64,000 nt of DNA from Roseovarius atlanticus (GTDB lineage Bacteria > Pseudomonadota > Alphaproteobacteria > Rhodobacterales > Rhodobacteraceae). The position numbers were made by a program, and so were the translations under genes. The stretch spans positions 574,861-638,860 of the forward strand of contig NZ_LAXJ01000002.1 in the NCBI RefSeq assembly GCF_001441615.1, read 5' to 3'. Position 1 is the first letter of the stretch. Each line of letters begins with the position of its first letter. The notes beneath the pieces were generated by a model, which worked only from the letters and a program-made list of their open reading frames with translations, ran no database searches and had not been told where the DNA came from. Of this stretch, positions 34,199 to 43,482 are shown piece after piece.

Positions 34199-34660
34199 AT
34201 GGGATTGCGCGAACGCGTGAACGACGCCCTGAAACAGGCCATGAAAGACAAGGACACGACGCGTCTGGGCACGCTGCGGCTGATCAATGCCGCGATCAAG
34301 GATCAGGACATCGCCCGCCGCGGCACCGACAATGACACCGGCTGTTCCGATGGCGACATCCTCGCCATCCTTGGCAAGATGACCAAGCAGCGCCAGGAAA
34401 GCGTCCGCGCCTACGAGGAAGGCGGCCGGCTGGACCTTGCACAGGAAGAACAGCGCGAGATCGAGGTGATCGAGGAATTCCTGCCCCGCCAGCTGGATGA
34501 AGAGGAAGTCGCCAAAGCGATCGACAGCGCCATCGACAAGACCGGCGCCAGCTCGATCCGCGACATGGGCAAGGTGATGGGCCACCTCAAGGAAAACTAC
34601 ACCGGCCAGATGGATTTCGGCGCGGTGGGCCCGCGGGTCAAGGACCGGCTCTGCGCCTGA
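34199..34660 (+). CDS. GatB/YqeY domain-containing protein
   Basis: A 153-residue YqeY-like protein, related to the tail domain of GatB. The family pattern includes MGLRERVNDALKQAMKDKDTTRLGTLRLINAAIKD, ILGKMTKQRQESVRAYEEGGR and EFLPRQLDEEEV. YqeY proteins are thought to touch tRNA or tRNA-linked enzymes but have no settled function. The start at 34199 has AGAGGAT. It is divergent from carA, a common arrangement in this group. Confidence 0.93.
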   Translation: MGLRERVNDALKQAMKDKDTTRLGTLRLINAAIKDQDIARRGTDNDTGCSDGDILAILGKMTKQRQESVRAYEEGGRLDLAQEEQREIEVIEEFLPRQLDEEEVAKAIDSAIDKTGASSIRDMGKVMGHLKENYTGQMDFGAVGPRVKDRLCA

Positions 34661-34682
34661 ACGACCGTGCGCGCCGGTGTGT

Positions 34683-35870
34683 CTAGGCCGCCGGCGCCCC
34701 GGTCAGCATCTCGCGCGGGATGCCGAACGTATAGGTCAGGCCGGTGCTGTCGGTCGCCATGCCCATCTCGCCGCGCAGCTGGCCTTCGATGCACAGCTTG
34801 ACCAGCTTCGATCCGAACCCCTGGCCCGCCGCTGCGCTGCGCGCCACGTGGCCCGGTCCCGCCTCGTGCCATGTCATCTGGACCGTGTCGTCGCCATCGG
34901 CCCAGGTGATCGCCAGCGCGCGGCCCGGCCCGCTCAGCGCGCCGTATTTTACCGCATTGGTCGACAGCTCGTGGATCGCCAGCGCCAGGTAGATCGACGC
35001 GGTGGCACCCACCGGGATATCCGGCCCTTCGATGCGGATATCCTGCCCGTCGGCAAGGGTATAGGGCGTCATCAGGGCCGAGATATGGGCGTGCAGACTG
35101 GTGTCGTTGCCCGCATCCTCGGTCACCGTCGCCAGGGGCTGGATCAGGCTGTGCGTCGCGGCCAGCGCCTGCACCCGGCCGTTCAACTGCGCGGCGAATT
35201 CCTCGGTCGTCAGATCCTCGGTCCGGGTCATGCGCACCAAAGCATTGACCACCGAATAGATATTGCGGATGCGGTGGTTCAACTCGTCGATCAAAAGCTG
35301 CCGCTCGCTCATATGCTTGCGCAGCGCGATCTCGGTCTCCAGAAAGGCGGCGATGTCCTTCAGCGCGCGCTCGTCCTCGTCCGACCAGTCATGCGGCACC
35401 GAGTCGATGGCGCAGAGCGAGCCGATCACCTGCCCGCGCCGCCCGTGCACCGGCACACCAAGGTAGGCAAGCACGCTCAGGTCCGCCACGGCGCGGTTGC
35501 TGGACAGAACCTCGTGCGTGCGCGCATCCGCGACGCTCAGCGTCGCGTCACCCGAAACGACGTATTGGCAAAAGGAATGCGACAGCGGCGTTTCGCGGAT
35601 CGGCCCGCCGTCAGGCTCCAGCCCGCTCAGTGCCTTGAAGAACTGCCGCCTGTCGTCGACCAGCGAGAACAGCGCCGTCGGCGCCCCGGTCAGACTGCGC
35701 ACCAGGCGCACCGCGCGGTCATACGCCTCTTCCTCGGGGCTATCGAGCAGGCCGGTGTCGTGCAAAACGCGCAGACGCTGCGGATCGCGCAGGGCGTCGG
35801 CGTGGCCTTTGGGCCCGGACCCGGGTCGCGTCCCCGACCCGGTCAGAATGTCATTCTCGTCGCTTGTCAT
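34683..35870 (-). CDS. GAF-domain sensor histidine kinase of the HWE/HisKA_2 type
   Basis: A 395-residue soluble kinase. An N-terminal GAF domain (about residues 40-185; LFSLVDDRRQFFKALSGLEP, FCQYVVSGDATLSVADARTH, LAYLGVPVHGRRGQVIGSLCAID) is followed by the phosphoacceptor box LIDELNHRIRNIYSVVNALV and the ATPase region HELSTNAVKYGALS with QGFGSKLV. No membrane helix or attached receiver is present. Such kinases often feed the PhyR/EcfG general stress response, but neither gene is adjacent. The signal sensed by GAF is unknown. Confidence 0.9.
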   Translation of the reverse strand: MTSDENDILTGSGTRPGSGPKGHADALRDPQRLRVLHDTGLLDSPEEEAYDRAVRLVRSLTGAPTALFSLVDDRRQFFKALSGLEPDGGPIRETPLSHSFCQYVVSGDATLSVADARTHEVLSSNRAVADLSVLAYLGVPVHGRRGQVIGSLCAIDSVPHDWSDEDERALKDIAAFLETEIALRKHMSERQLLIDELNHRIRNIYSVVNALVRMTRTEDLTTEEFAAQLNGRVQALAATHSLIQPLATVTEDAGNDTSLHAHISALMTPYTLADGQDIRIEGPDIPVGATASIYLALAIHELSTNAVKYGALSGPGRALAITWADGDDTVQMTWHEAGPGHVARSAAAGQGFGSKLVKLCIEGQLRGEMGMATDSTGLTYTFGIPREMLTGAPAA

Positions 35871-35930
35871 CGGCCCACAGTCTGTCTCAGGACCGCTTGT
35901 TTGCCGGGTTTATCCCTTGGCGTAAACCCA

Positions 35931-35955
35931 ACATTCCGCCTCTTGTGCGGAATGT
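35931..35955 (-). terminator. Hairpin downstream of the cytochrome b561 gene
   Basis: ACATTCCGC (35931-35939) pairs with GCGGAATGT (35947-35955) around a seven-base loop, 22 bases after the end of the minus-strand cytochrome b561 gene. The T-run on the minus strand is weak. Confidence 0.55.
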
Positions 35956-35976
35956 TTCTCAAATGCCTCGCGCGTT

Positions 35977-36516
35977 CTACCCCGCCATCCGCTGCAAGGT
36001 GTCGTCGCGCCGGATCATCCGGTGCCAGACCACCGCCATGACAATGTGCCCCACCACCAGCAGCGCCAGGATCCAGCCCATCTCGCCATGCCATTCGGAG
36101 GGCGCCTGCATCCATTTGATCTCGGCCTCACGCGGCGCCACGATCGTCAGCCCCAGATAGCTGAGCCCGCGATCGCTTCCGGCCGCCGCCAGCAGGCGCA
36201 CCGCCGGCACGATCACCATCAGCGCATAGATCGCCACGTGCCCTGCCACCGCCGCGCGCCCGAGAAGGCCGTCATGCGCCGGCGGACGGCGCGGAATGTT
36301 GGCCAGCCCCCAGGCCCCGCGCAGCAGAACCAGCAGGAAAAGCGTGATGCCCAGCGTACCGTGATAGCTCCACAGCGCCTCGCGCACCGCGTTCTCTCGC
36401 GGCAGGGCCCAGTGCGCCGCCGCCGACACGAACTGCGCGGCAAACAGCGCGGCCATGCCCCAATGCAAGGCGCGGCTGACGGTACCGTAGCGCTCGGGGG
36501 TATCTCTTACGGGCAT
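35977..36516 (-). CDS. Cytochrome b561-family protein
   Basis: A 179-residue, four-helix membrane dihaem protein of the CybB type. Candidate haem-ligand His residues lie in RALHWGMAALFAAQF, WSYHGTLGITLFLLVLLRGAWGLAN, AVAGHVAIYALMVIVPAVRLLAA and WHGEMGWILALLVVGHIVMAVVWHRMIRRD. CybB-type proteins oxidise ubiquinol or transfer electrons in the inner membrane, for example with superoxide. It appears to be transcribed alone, between DUF2244 and the histidine kinase. Confidence 0.92.
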   Translation of the reverse strand: MPVRDTPERYGTVSRALHWGMAALFAAQFVSAAAHWALPRENAVREALWSYHGTLGITLFLLVLLRGAWGLANIPRRPPAHDGLLGRAAVAGHVAIYALMVIVPAVRLLAAAGSDRGLSYLGLTIVAPREAEIKWMQAPSEWHGEMGWILALLVVGHIVMAVVWHRMIRRDDTLQRMAG

Positions 36517-36666
36517 AAATCATTCTCCGATCTTGCTGGACCTCGGGTCCTTTACGCGACGTTCGAGCCTTTCCGTCGCACCACTCCACACTTATTGCAG
36601 GTCCAAGACCGCAAAAGGCGCCTTTCCGTGCGGTAGTGTCCCGCGCGATGGGACCAATCAGCCTAC

Positions 36667-37185
36667 TCAGCCGACGCCCACCGGATCGGGCGATCCGATC
36701 CGCTTCAGCGCATCGGCGATCTCGCCGTAGAGCACCTTGCGCTCGTCCTCGCTCAGGAACGCGCCGATTTCCACCTGCCGGCCTTTGCCCTTCAGCGTCA
36801 CGTAATGCGGCACCGGCCCGCCCGTGGGGTGCATCTCGACCTTCGCCCAGTAGCTTTCGCAATCCCATTCCTGCACCGGGCCGCGCGCATTGGTGCGCTT
36901 GAGATGCACCGCCTCGCGGTCGATGGTCAGCTCCTCGTTCATCTGCGCGTCCTTGTAGGACCGCTCCAGCGCCGCCCAGACGCCCCAGACCGCCAGCAAC
37001 AGGAAGGGCAGCAGCCCCCACAGCGTGACCGTCCCGATCAGCGGGTACAGTGGCAGCGTCAGCATCGCGCAGGTTATGACGATGAACAGCGCGAAACCCC
37101 GGCGCGGCAGCGACCGGTGCGGCCAGAGCCGCAGCTCGCACGCTTCGTCCTCTCCGTTCCGCGTCTGGTTCCACTGGTATGGCAT
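36667..37185 (-). CDS. DUF2244 membrane protein
   Basis: A 172-residue protein of the DUF2244 family. Two hydrophobic helices (ALFIVITCAMLTLPLYPLIG and LLPFLLLAVWGVWAAL) are flanked by an N-terminal ELRLWPHRSLPRRGF and a C-terminal region EELTIDREAVHLKRTNARGPVQEWDCESYWAKVEMHP. Members are common in alphaproteobacteria, often near oxidase genes, but have no established function. Length is typical. Confidence 0.88.
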   Translation of the reverse strand: MPYQWNQTRNGEDEACELRLWPHRSLPRRGFALFIVITCAMLTLPLYPLIGTVTLWGLLPFLLLAVWGVWAALERSYKDAQMNEELTIDREAVHLKRTNARGPVQEWDCESYWAKVEMHPTGGPVPHYVTLKGKGRQVEIGAFLSEDERKVLYGEIADALKRIGSPDPVGVG

Positions 37186-37244
37186 AGGCCGATCTTAGCG
37201 CAGCCCGCGCGCGAGTGAAGCGCGACATTTCTGCGCGTTGGAGT

Positions 37245-37682
37245 TCAGACCTCCAGCCAGATCGTCACCGGCCCGTCATTGACCAGGCTCACCTGCATGT
37301 CGGCGCCGAACCGCCCCGTCTTGACCGGCACGCCCGCGCCCGCCAGCGCCTCGGCAAAGCGTTCATAGAGGCGCCGCCCCTCCTCGGGCGCCGCCGCCTG
37401 GGAAAACCCCGGCCGCGTCCCGCGCGAGGTGTCGGCGGCCAGCGTGAACTGGCTGACCACCAGCGCGCTGCCGCCCACATCACGCACCGAGCGGTTCATC
37501 TTGCCCGCCTCGTCCTTGAAGATCCGCAGCTTGGCCACCTTCGCCGCCAGCGCATCGGACTGTTCATCGCCATCGCCCTCCATCGCGCAGACCAGAATCA
37601 GCAGGCCGGGTCCCGTCGCTCCGATCACCGCGCCTTCTATGCGCACCTCGGCCTCACTCACCCGCTGTACTAACGCCCGCAT
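37245..37682 (-). CDS. dtd: D-aminoacyl-tRNA deacylase
   Basis: A 145-residue DTD enzyme. It removes D-amino acids (and glycine from tRNA-Ala) from mischarged tRNA. The N-terminus is [17 protein letters not shown]; the active-site motifs are [21 protein letters not shown] (SQFTL) and the C-terminal [14 protein letters not shown] (NxGPVT). The start at 37682 has GGGAGGATG upstream; a longer upstream frame lacks family similarity. It is divergent from the GlxA-family regulator. Confidence 0.97.
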   Translation of the reverse strand: MRALVQRVSEAEVRIEGAVIGATGPGLLILVCAMEGDGDEQSDALAAKVAKLRIFKDEAGKMNRSVRDVGGSALVVSQFTLAADTSRGTRPGFSQAAAPEEGRRLYERFAEALAGAGVPVKTGRFGADMQVSLVNDGPVTIWLEV

Positions 37683-37730
37683 GGCTGCATCCTCCCTTGC
37701 CAGTTCCCGGCCACATGCTACGAATTCGCA

Positions 37731-38741
37731 ATGGAACGCAAATCCTTCGTCCCGCGCGGCGCGGCCAGTTTGCGGGTCGAGTATGACGGCCCGCCGCAAG
37801 ACTATCATTTCCTGCTCTTACCCCGGCTCACGCTTTTGGCCTTCACATCGGCAATAGAGCCGCTTCGGGTTGCCAACCAGGTGGCGGGGAAAGAGCTTTA
37901 TCGCTGGTTCGTCAGCACGATAGACGGCGAAGCTGTATCATGCTCCTGCGGCGTGACCATCACGCCCGACACCCAGGCCCACGACCTGTCGCGCAGCGAC
38001 AAGGCCTTCGTCTGCGCCGGGATCGCCCCCTTGGAAACGGCGCTGCCGCGGGCGGTCACATGGGTCAACCGGCAATGGGCGCATGGCATCCAAGTGGGCG
38101 GCATCTGCACCGGCGCCTTCGCGCTGGCCCGCGCCGGACGGCTGACGGACCGCCGCTTTACCCTGCACTGGGAAAACCAGCCGGCCTTCCGCGAGACCTT
38201 TCCGGGGCTGGAACCCACCGGCCATCTTTACGAAGAGGATGGCGGGCTGTTCACCTGCGGCGGCGGCTCTGCCGCAACCGACATGATGCTGGAAATCATC
38301 GAGCGCGACCACGGCCCGGCGCTGGCCGCCATCGTCGCCGACATGTGCCTGCACCGCCGCGCGGGCAACCGCAGCGCGCCCCAGCGCCCTGCCTATGCCG
38401 CCGCCCTCGGCAGTCACAACCCGCAGCTCATTGCCGCGACCGACCTGATGGCCGCGCATATCGAGGATCCGCTGGACATCTCCGAAGTCGCCGCCGATGT
38501 GGGCCTGTCCCGTCGCCAGCTTGAGCGGCATTTCACCCGCTACCTCGCCGCCACCCCGGCGCAATATTACCTCGACCTGCGCATCGCCCGCGCTCATGCC
38601 CTGTTGAACGAGACGCGCCTCAGCATCGGCCAGATCGCCGCCGCGACCGGATTTGCCAGCGCCTCGCAACTGGCCGGTCGCTTCCGCAAACGCTACGGCA
38701 CCACGCCACAAGCCTATCGCCGCGGAACAACATCAAAGTAG
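37731..38741 (+). CDS. GlxA-family AraC-type regulator with DJ-1/PfpI domain
   Basis: A 336-residue regulator. Residues about 20-195 form a DJ-1/PfpI-like domain with the nucleophile-elbow Cys in [27 protein letters not shown]. The C-terminal AraC domain has two helix-turn-helices: [20 protein letters not shown] and [33 protein letters not shown]. Relatives such as GbdR, CdhR and ArgR control use of glycine betaine, carnitine and arginine; the target here is not known. No catabolic genes are adjacent. Confidence 0.92.
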   Translation: MERKSFVPRGAASLRVEYDGPPQDYHFLLLPRLTLLAFTSAIEPLRVANQVAGKELYRWFVSTIDGEAVSCSCGVTITPDTQAHDLSRSDKAFVCAGIAPLETALPRAVTWVNRQWAHGIQVGGICTGAFALARAGRLTDRRFTLHWENQPAFRETFPGLEPTGHLYEEDGGLFTCGGGSAATDMMLEIIERDHGPALAAIVADMCLHRRAGNRSAPQRPAYAAALGSHNPQLIAATDLMAAHIEDPLDISEVAADVGLSRRQLERHFTRYLAATPAQYYLDLRIARAHALLNETRLSIGQIAAATGFASASQLAGRFRKRYGTTPQAYRRGTTSK

Positions 38742-38779
38742 GCGCAGAACTCTCTGATTTTGAAATTTAAAGCTGTACT

Positions 38780-39583
38780 CTACCGACGCTTCCGTTGCAC
38801 CTTCGGCCGGCCTTTTGCCGGCTTTTCCTTGCCCGGCGTCTCGTCCATCCCCAACTGGTCGCGCAGCACGCGGGGCCGGATCTCCTCGACCTCGCCCGCC
38901 TTCAGCTGGCCCAGTTGGAACGGGCCATAAGACACCCGGATCAGACGGTTCACCTGGCAGCCCACCGCCTCCATCGCGCGGCGAATCTCGCGGTTTTTGC
39001 CCTCGCGAATCCCCACCGTGGCCCAGGCATTGGCGCCCTTCTGGCGGTCCAATACCACGGACATCGGCTGAAACGCCTCGCCATCCAGGGTCAGGCCTTT
39101 GCGCAACGGCTCGAACGTCGCATCGTCGGGCCGGCCCTTCACGCGCACGCGGTACTTGCGCACCCAGCCGGTCGAGGGCAGCTCCAGCTTGCGCTTGATG
39201 CCCCCGTCATTGGTCAAAAGCAGCAAGCCTTCCGAATTGAGGTCCAGCCGACCAACACTAAGAACGCGCGGCAAGTCCTCGGGAAGCTTGTCGAAAATCG
39301 TCTCGCGCCCCTGCTCATCCTTGGTGGTCGTCACCAGCCCCGCAGGCTTGTGATAGAGCCACAGGCGCGGCGGCTCGGGCGCGTCCAGCGCGCGGCCATC
39401 CACCTCGATCCGGTCGGCACTGGTCACGTTCAGCGCCGCGCGGTCGATCACCTCGCCGTTCACGCGCACCCGTCCCGCCTCGATCATGCGCTCGGCCTCG
39501 CGGCGGCTGGCCACTCCGGCACGCGCGATCACCTTGGCGATCCTGTCGCCCGGGGGCGTGTTCTGGGTGGGTTTGCGAGTCAT
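38780..39583 (-). CDS. rluB: 23S rRNA pseudouridine synthase, RluB/RsuA family
   Basis: A 267-residue enzyme. An N-terminal S4 domain (DRIAKVIARAGVASRREAERMIEAGRVRVNG) is followed by the synthase core with LWLYHKPAGLVTT and the catalytic Asp in VGRLDLNSEGLLLLTNDG. The C-terminus is Lys/Arg-rich. RluB modifies a helix 89-93 region uridine of 23S rRNA in E. coli; RsuA-type or RluE-type specificity is not excluded. It is divergent from tadA. Confidence 0.92.
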   Translation of the reverse strand: MTRKPTQNTPPGDRIAKVIARAGVASRREAERMIEAGRVRVNGEVIDRAALNVTSADRIEVDGRALDAPEPPRLWLYHKPAGLVTTTKDEQGRETIFDKLPEDLPRVLSVGRLDLNSEGLLLLTNDGGIKRKLELPSTGWVRKYRVRVKGRPDDATFEPLRKGLTLDGEAFQPMSVVLDRQKGANAWATVGIREGKNREIRRAMEAVGCQVNRLIRVSYGPFQLGQLKAGEVEEIRPRVLRDQLGMDETPGKEKPAKGRPKVQRKRR

Positions 39584-39644
39584 GCCACGGCCTTACCCCA
39601 TCCTTGCCCCTTGCGAAAGCACCGCCCGCACGGCAATCAGGGGC

Positions 39645-40100
39645 ATGACGTTCAAAAGCCATATGGACACGGCCCTGGCCGAGGCCCGCGCCGCCCGCGA
39701 CCGTGGAGAGGTGCCCGTAGGCGCCGTCGTGGCCGACCCGGCGGGGCGCATCGTGGCGCAGGCCGGCAATCGCACGCGAGAACTGAGCGACCCCACCGCC
39801 CACGCCGAAATCCTGGCGATCCGCGCCGCCTGCGCCGCGGCCGGCAGCGAACGCCTGCCGGGTTACAGCCTGACCGTCACGCTGGAACCCTGCGCGATGT
39901 GCGCCACCGCCATTGCGGGTGCCCGCATCGCGCGGCTCTACTATGGCGCCGCCGACCCCAAGTCCGGCGGCGTGGCCCAGGGCGCACGGATCTTCACCCA
40001 TGCCCAGACCCACCACGCGCCCGAGATTTACGACGGGATCAGTGCCACCGAGGCGGAGGCGCTGCTGAAGGACTTCTTCAAATCATTGCGTGAAGAATAA
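39645..40100 (+). CDS. tadA: tRNA-specific adenosine deaminase
   Basis: A 151-residue zinc deaminase converting A34 to inosine in tRNA-Arg(ACG). Zinc ligands and the catalytic Glu are in DPTAHAEILAIRAA (HAE) and TLEPCAMCATAI (PCxxC). A TadA-like DPKSGGVAQGARIF segment follows. The ATG at 39645 (MTFKSHMDTAL) has CAGGGG before it; the internal MDTAL at 39663 is an alternative. The double hairpin at 40177 lies after the stop. Confidence 0.94.
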   Translation: MTFKSHMDTALAEARAARDRGEVPVGAVVADPAGRIVAQAGNRTRELSDPTAHAEILAIRAACAAAGSERLPGYSLTVTLEPCAMCATAIAGARIARLYYGAADPKSGGVAQGARIFTHAQTHHAPEIYDGISATEAEALLKDFFKSLREE

Positions 40101-40176
40101 ACTCCAAGCCCTTCACTTCCCAAGACAAACACTCCAAGAACCGCGATGGCCAGAGCATCTTTCTGACCGCCGGGCA

Positions 40177-40225
40177 CCAAAAGCTTTCTCAAAGCTTTTG
40201 GCAAAAGTCTTCTCAAGACTTTTGC
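40177..40225. repeat. Double hairpin between convergent tadA and hydrolase genes
   Basis: CCAAAAGCTTT-CTC-AAAGCTTTTGG (40177-40201) shares its last G with GCAAAAGTCTT-CTC-AAGACTTTTGC (40201-40225). The two stems differ in sequence but have identical arm length (11) and the same CTC loop. It lies 76 bases after the tadA stop and 6 bases from the stop of the convergent gene, so it may terminate both. Confidence 0.92.
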
Positions 40226-40231
40226 CCCCGC

Positions 40232-40924
40232 TCAGATCTCGATCGCCGACATCACCTCCGGCTCGATCACATCCACGCCCGGCAGGCCGTCTTTCAGAAC
40301 CTGCGCCGATTGCTCCAGCAGCGGGAAGGTCTTGTAGTGGCACGGGATCACCGTCTTGAAATCGAAGAAGGTCTTCGCCGCGTAGGCCGCCCGCTTCATG
40401 TCCATGGTGAAATGCCCCCCGGCGCACAGGATGCCGATATCGGGTTTGTGCAGGTCGTTGAACACGCCCATGTCGGCCATCACGTCGGTGTCGCCCGAGA
40501 CATAGATCACATGCCCCTCGCCCTCGATCATGAAGCCGCACTCGGTGCCCGGCACATGCGGGCCGTTCTGGCCGCCGAAGCTCGAGGAATGTGTCGCATG
40601 CACCATCGTCACCTTCACCTCCCCCAGCGCAACCGTGCCGCCCTTGTTGAAGCCGACAACCTCCAGCCCCGCGCTTTCTTCCCACCAGCCCATCAGGTCG
40701 AACTGCCCCACCACCGGCACCGATAGTTTCTTGGCCAAATCCGGCAGGTCCGAGGCATGGTCGAAATGCGCATGGGTCAGCAGGATATGCGTCGCCCCCT
40801 TGGTGGCCGCGTCATGATGCGCCTCGTCCAGCATCGGGTTGCCCGTCAGCCACGGGTCGATCAGCAGAACCTGATCGGCGATCTCGATGCGGAAACTTGC
40901 ATGTCCCAGCCAGATGATTTTCAT
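40232..40924 (-). CDS. Metal-dependent hydrolase, UPF0173/UlaG-like
   Basis: A 230-residue metallo-beta-lactamase-fold protein. It begins MKIIWLGHASFRIEI, with zinc motifs THAHFDHASDLP, a SGDTDVMADM Asp and a late VIPCHYKTFPLLEQ. This pattern is UPF0173, a widespread cytoplasmic family of unknown substrate. It has no signal peptide, unlike the related protein at 15463. It is divergent from the ceramidase-like gene. Confidence 0.9.
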   Translation of the reverse strand: MKIIWLGHASFRIEIADQVLLIDPWLTGNPMLDEAHHDAATKGATHILLTHAHFDHASDLPDLAKKLSVPVVGQFDLMGWWEESAGLEVVGFNKGGTVALGEVKVTMVHATHSSSFGGQNGPHVPGTECGFMIEGEGHVIYVSGDTDVMADMGVFNDLHKPDIGILCAGGHFTMDMKRAAYAAKTFFDFKTVIPCHYKTFPLLEQSAQVLKDGLPGVDVIEPEVMSAIEI

Positions 40925-40982
40925 GACGCTCTCCTTATGTCATTCCCAAGCGCAAACTAGCAGAGAGGCCACCGATTTCCAC

Positions 40983-41642
40983 ATGGACTGGACCCGCGCC
41001 ATCGACGCCTATTGCGAACGCACCGATCCCGGCTTCTGGGCCGAGCCGGTCAACGCGGTCACCAACGCCACCTTTGTCATCGCGGCACTGGTCATGGCGT
41101 GGCGCCTGCGCGGCACCGAGCTTGCGCTGGCCCGCCCGCTCGTCGCGCTTCTGGCGCTCATCGGGATCGGCTCGTTGCTCTTTCACACCTATGCCCAGCC
41201 CTGGGCGGCGATGCTCGACGTCCTGCCGATCATGGTCTTCGCGCTGACCTATCTTTTCGCCGCGACGCGGTATTACCTCGGCCTGTCGGTCCTGGCCTCC
41301 GCCGCCACCATCCCGGCCTTCCTCGCAGCTACGGCGCTCGCCATGCCACTCCTGTCGCAGCTGCCGCTCTACGGCCCCTCCGCCTCCTACCTGACGCTAC
41401 CGCTGGTCATCCTCCTCTACGCCTGGATCCTGCGCGCCGACGCCGCCCTGTCGCGCGGCCTTGCCCTCGGCGCGGGCCTGCTGCTCGTCTCGCTCACCTT
41501 CCGCAGCCTCGACGGGCCACTCTGCGACGGCCTCGCCCTCGGCACCCATTTCGGCTGGCATCTGCTCAACGCGCTCATGCTGGGCTGGATGATCGAGCTC
41601 TACCGCCGCCACGCCCTTGCACCGCCCCGGCCCGGACGCTAA
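40983..41642 (+). CDS. Ceramidase-like membrane protein
   Basis: A 219-residue protein with about seven hydrophobic helices. The alkaline-ceramidase (CREST) pattern is visible: DPGFWAEPVNAVTNATFVIAAL (EP/TN), a Ser-His segment GSLLFHTYAQPWAAMLDVLPIMVF, and a late THFGWHLLNALMLGWM (HxxxH zinc ligands). Family enzymes hydrolyse amides such as ceramide; the bacterial substrate is not known. Start at 40983 gives the family N-terminus MDWTRAIDAYCE. gatCA follows 34 bases later. Confidence 0.85.
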   Translation: MDWTRAIDAYCERTDPGFWAEPVNAVTNATFVIAALVMAWRLRGTELALARPLVALLALIGIGSLLFHTYAQPWAAMLDVLPIMVFALTYLFAATRYYLGLSVLASAATIPAFLAATALAMPLLSQLPLYGPSASYLTLPLVILLYAWILRADAALSRGLALGAGLLLVSLTFRSLDGPLCDGLALGTHFGWHLLNALMLGWMIELYRRHALAPPRPGR

Positions 41643-41676
41643 ACGCGGATGCGATAACGCACACGGAGACACCCCC

Positions 41677-41964
41677 ATGTCCATCGACACCGCGACCGCC
41701 GCCAAGGTGGCCAAGCTGGCCCGCATCCGCGTCGAGGAAGACGACCTCCCGGCGCTGGCCAACGAGTTCAACACGATCCTCGGCTTCATCGACCAGTTGA
41801 ACGAGGTCGATGTCGAAGGCGTTGAGCCGATGGTCTCGGTCACGCCTATGCGCCTCAAGCGCCGCGAAGACGTCGTGACCGACGGCGATCAGCAGGACAA
41901 GGTGCTGTCCAACGCGCCCGACGCCCGCGAGGGCTTCTTCGCCGTGCCGAAAGTGGTGGAATGA
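41677..41964 (+). CDS. gatC: Asp/Glu-tRNA amidotransferase subunit C
   Basis: A 95-residue GatC. It stabilises GatA within the amidotransferase that converts Glu-tRNA(Gln) or Asp-tRNA(Asn) to the amidated form. Family pattern: [42 protein letters not shown], followed by the [20 protein letters not shown] tail. The start at 41677 gives [10 protein letters not shown]. Its stop overlaps gatA by ATGA. Confidence 0.97.
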   Translation: MSIDTATAAKVAKLARIRVEEDDLPALANEFNTILGFIDQLNEVDVEGVEPMVSVTPMRLKRREDVVTDGDQQDKVLSNAPDAREGFFAVPKVVE

Positions 41965-43448
41965 TGACCGATCTCAATGCAATGACCATCGCCGACGCCC
42001 GCAACAACCTGCGCGCGGGCGAGATCACCTCCGAGGAACTGACCGAGGCCTGCCTGACGGCCATCGACGGCGCGGGCGCGCTTGGCGCCTTCGTGCACCA
42101 CACGCCCGAGATCGCGCGCGAACAGGCCAAGGCCGCCGACGCCCGCCTGCAAGCGGGCGACGCGCCGTCGATGTGCGGCATCCCCCTGGGCATCAAGGAT
42201 CTTTTCTGCACCAAGGGTGTGCCGTCGCAGGCCGCCAGCGGCATCCTCAAGGGCTTCAAGCCGGAATACGAATCCACCGTCAGCCAGAACCTTTTCGACG
42301 CGGGCGCGGTCATGCTGGGCAAGCTCAACATGGACGAGTTCGCCATGGGCTCCTCGAACGAAACCAGCGTTTACGGCAATGCCGTCAACCCGTGGCGGCG
42401 CGGCAATGACGAAATGGCCCTGACGCCCGGCGGCTCCTCGGGCGGCTCGGCCTCCGCCGTCTCCGCCGATCTCTGCCTCGGCGCCACCGGCACCGACACC
42501 GGCGGCTCGATCCGCCAGCCGGCCGCCTTCACCGGCATCACCGGCATCAAGCCCACCTACGGGCGCTGCTCGCGCTGGGGGATCGTCGCCTTCGCCTCGT
42601 CGCTCGATCAGGCCGGCCCGATGACCAAGTCGGTACGCGACGCCGCCATCATGCTGGAAGCGATGTGCAGCCACGACCCCAAGGACAGCACCAGCGCCGA
42701 CATCCCCGTGCCGGATTTCGAGGCGATGCTGACCGGCGACATCCGCGGCAAGAAGATCGGCATCCCGAAAGAATACCACATGGACGGGATGCCCGAAGAG
42801 ATCGAGACGCACTGGACCCAAGGCAAGGACATGCTGGCCGACGCGGGCGCCGAGATCGTCGATATCTCGCTGCCCCACACCAAATACGCCCTGCCCGCCT
42901 ATTACGTCATCGCCCCCGCCGAGGCGTCCTCGAACCTCGCGCGCTATGACGGCGTGCGCTACGGGCACCGCGCCAAGCTGGCGCAGGGTGACGGCATCAC
43001 CGAGATGTACGAGAAAACCCGCGCCGAAGGCTTCGGCGCGGAAGTTCAGCGCCGCGTCATGATCGGCACCTACGTGCTGTCCGCGGGCTTCTACGACGCC
43101 TATTACAACCGCGCCCGCAAGGTGCGCGCGCTGATCAAGAAGGATTTCGAGGATGTGTTCGACGCCGGGATCGACGCGATCCTGACCCCCGCCACCCCCT
43201 CGGCGGCGTTCGAACTGGGCCGCAAGTCGGATGACCCCGTAGAGATGTATCTCAACGACGTCTTCACCGTCACCGTGAACCTTGCCGGTCTGCCCGGCAT
43301 CGCCGTGCCCACGGGCCTCAACCGCAACGGGCTTCCCTTGGGCCTGCAACTGATCGGGCGGCCCTGGGAAGAGGGCGATCTGCTTAACACCGCCTACGCG
43401 CTCGAGGCGGCGGCGGGCTTTGTGGCCAAACCGGGCAAATGGTGGTAG
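41961..43448 (+). CDS. gatA: Asp/Glu-tRNA amidotransferase subunit A
   Basis: A 495-residue amidase-signature enzyme that releases ammonia from glutamine or asparagine. The Ser-cisSer-Lys triad is visible: Lys in [15 protein letters not shown], cis-Ser and nucleophile Ser in [17 protein letters not shown] ... [16 protein letters not shown]. It is coupled to gatC by an ATGA overlap (ATGATGACC offers two start codons). gatB is not in this window, so the operon is split from gatB. Confidence 0.98.
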   Translation: MMTDLNAMTIADARNNLRAGEITSEELTEACLTAIDGAGALGAFVHHTPEIAREQAKAADARLQAGDAPSMCGIPLGIKDLFCTKGVPSQAASGILKGFKPEYESTVSQNLFDAGAVMLGKLNMDEFAMGSSNETSVYGNAVNPWRRGNDEMALTPGGSSGGSASAVSADLCLGATGTDTGGSIRQPAAFTGITGIKPTYGRCSRWGIVAFASSLDQAGPMTKSVRDAAIMLEAMCSHDPKDSTSADIPVPDFEAMLTGDIRGKKIGIPKEYHMDGMPEEIETHWTQGKDMLADAGAEIVDISLPHTKYALPAYYVIAPAEASSNLARYDGVRYGHRAKLAQGDGITEMYEKTRAEGFGAEVQRRVMIGTYVLSAGFYDAYYNRARKVRALIKKDFEDVFDAGIDAILTPATPSAAFELGRKSDDPVEMYLNDVFTVTVNLAGLPGIAVPTGLNRNGLPLGLQLIGRPWEEGDLLNTAYALEAAAGFVAKPGKWW

Positions 43449-43482
43449 ATTGTTGCAAAACAAATCGGCAGGACCCAAGCAG

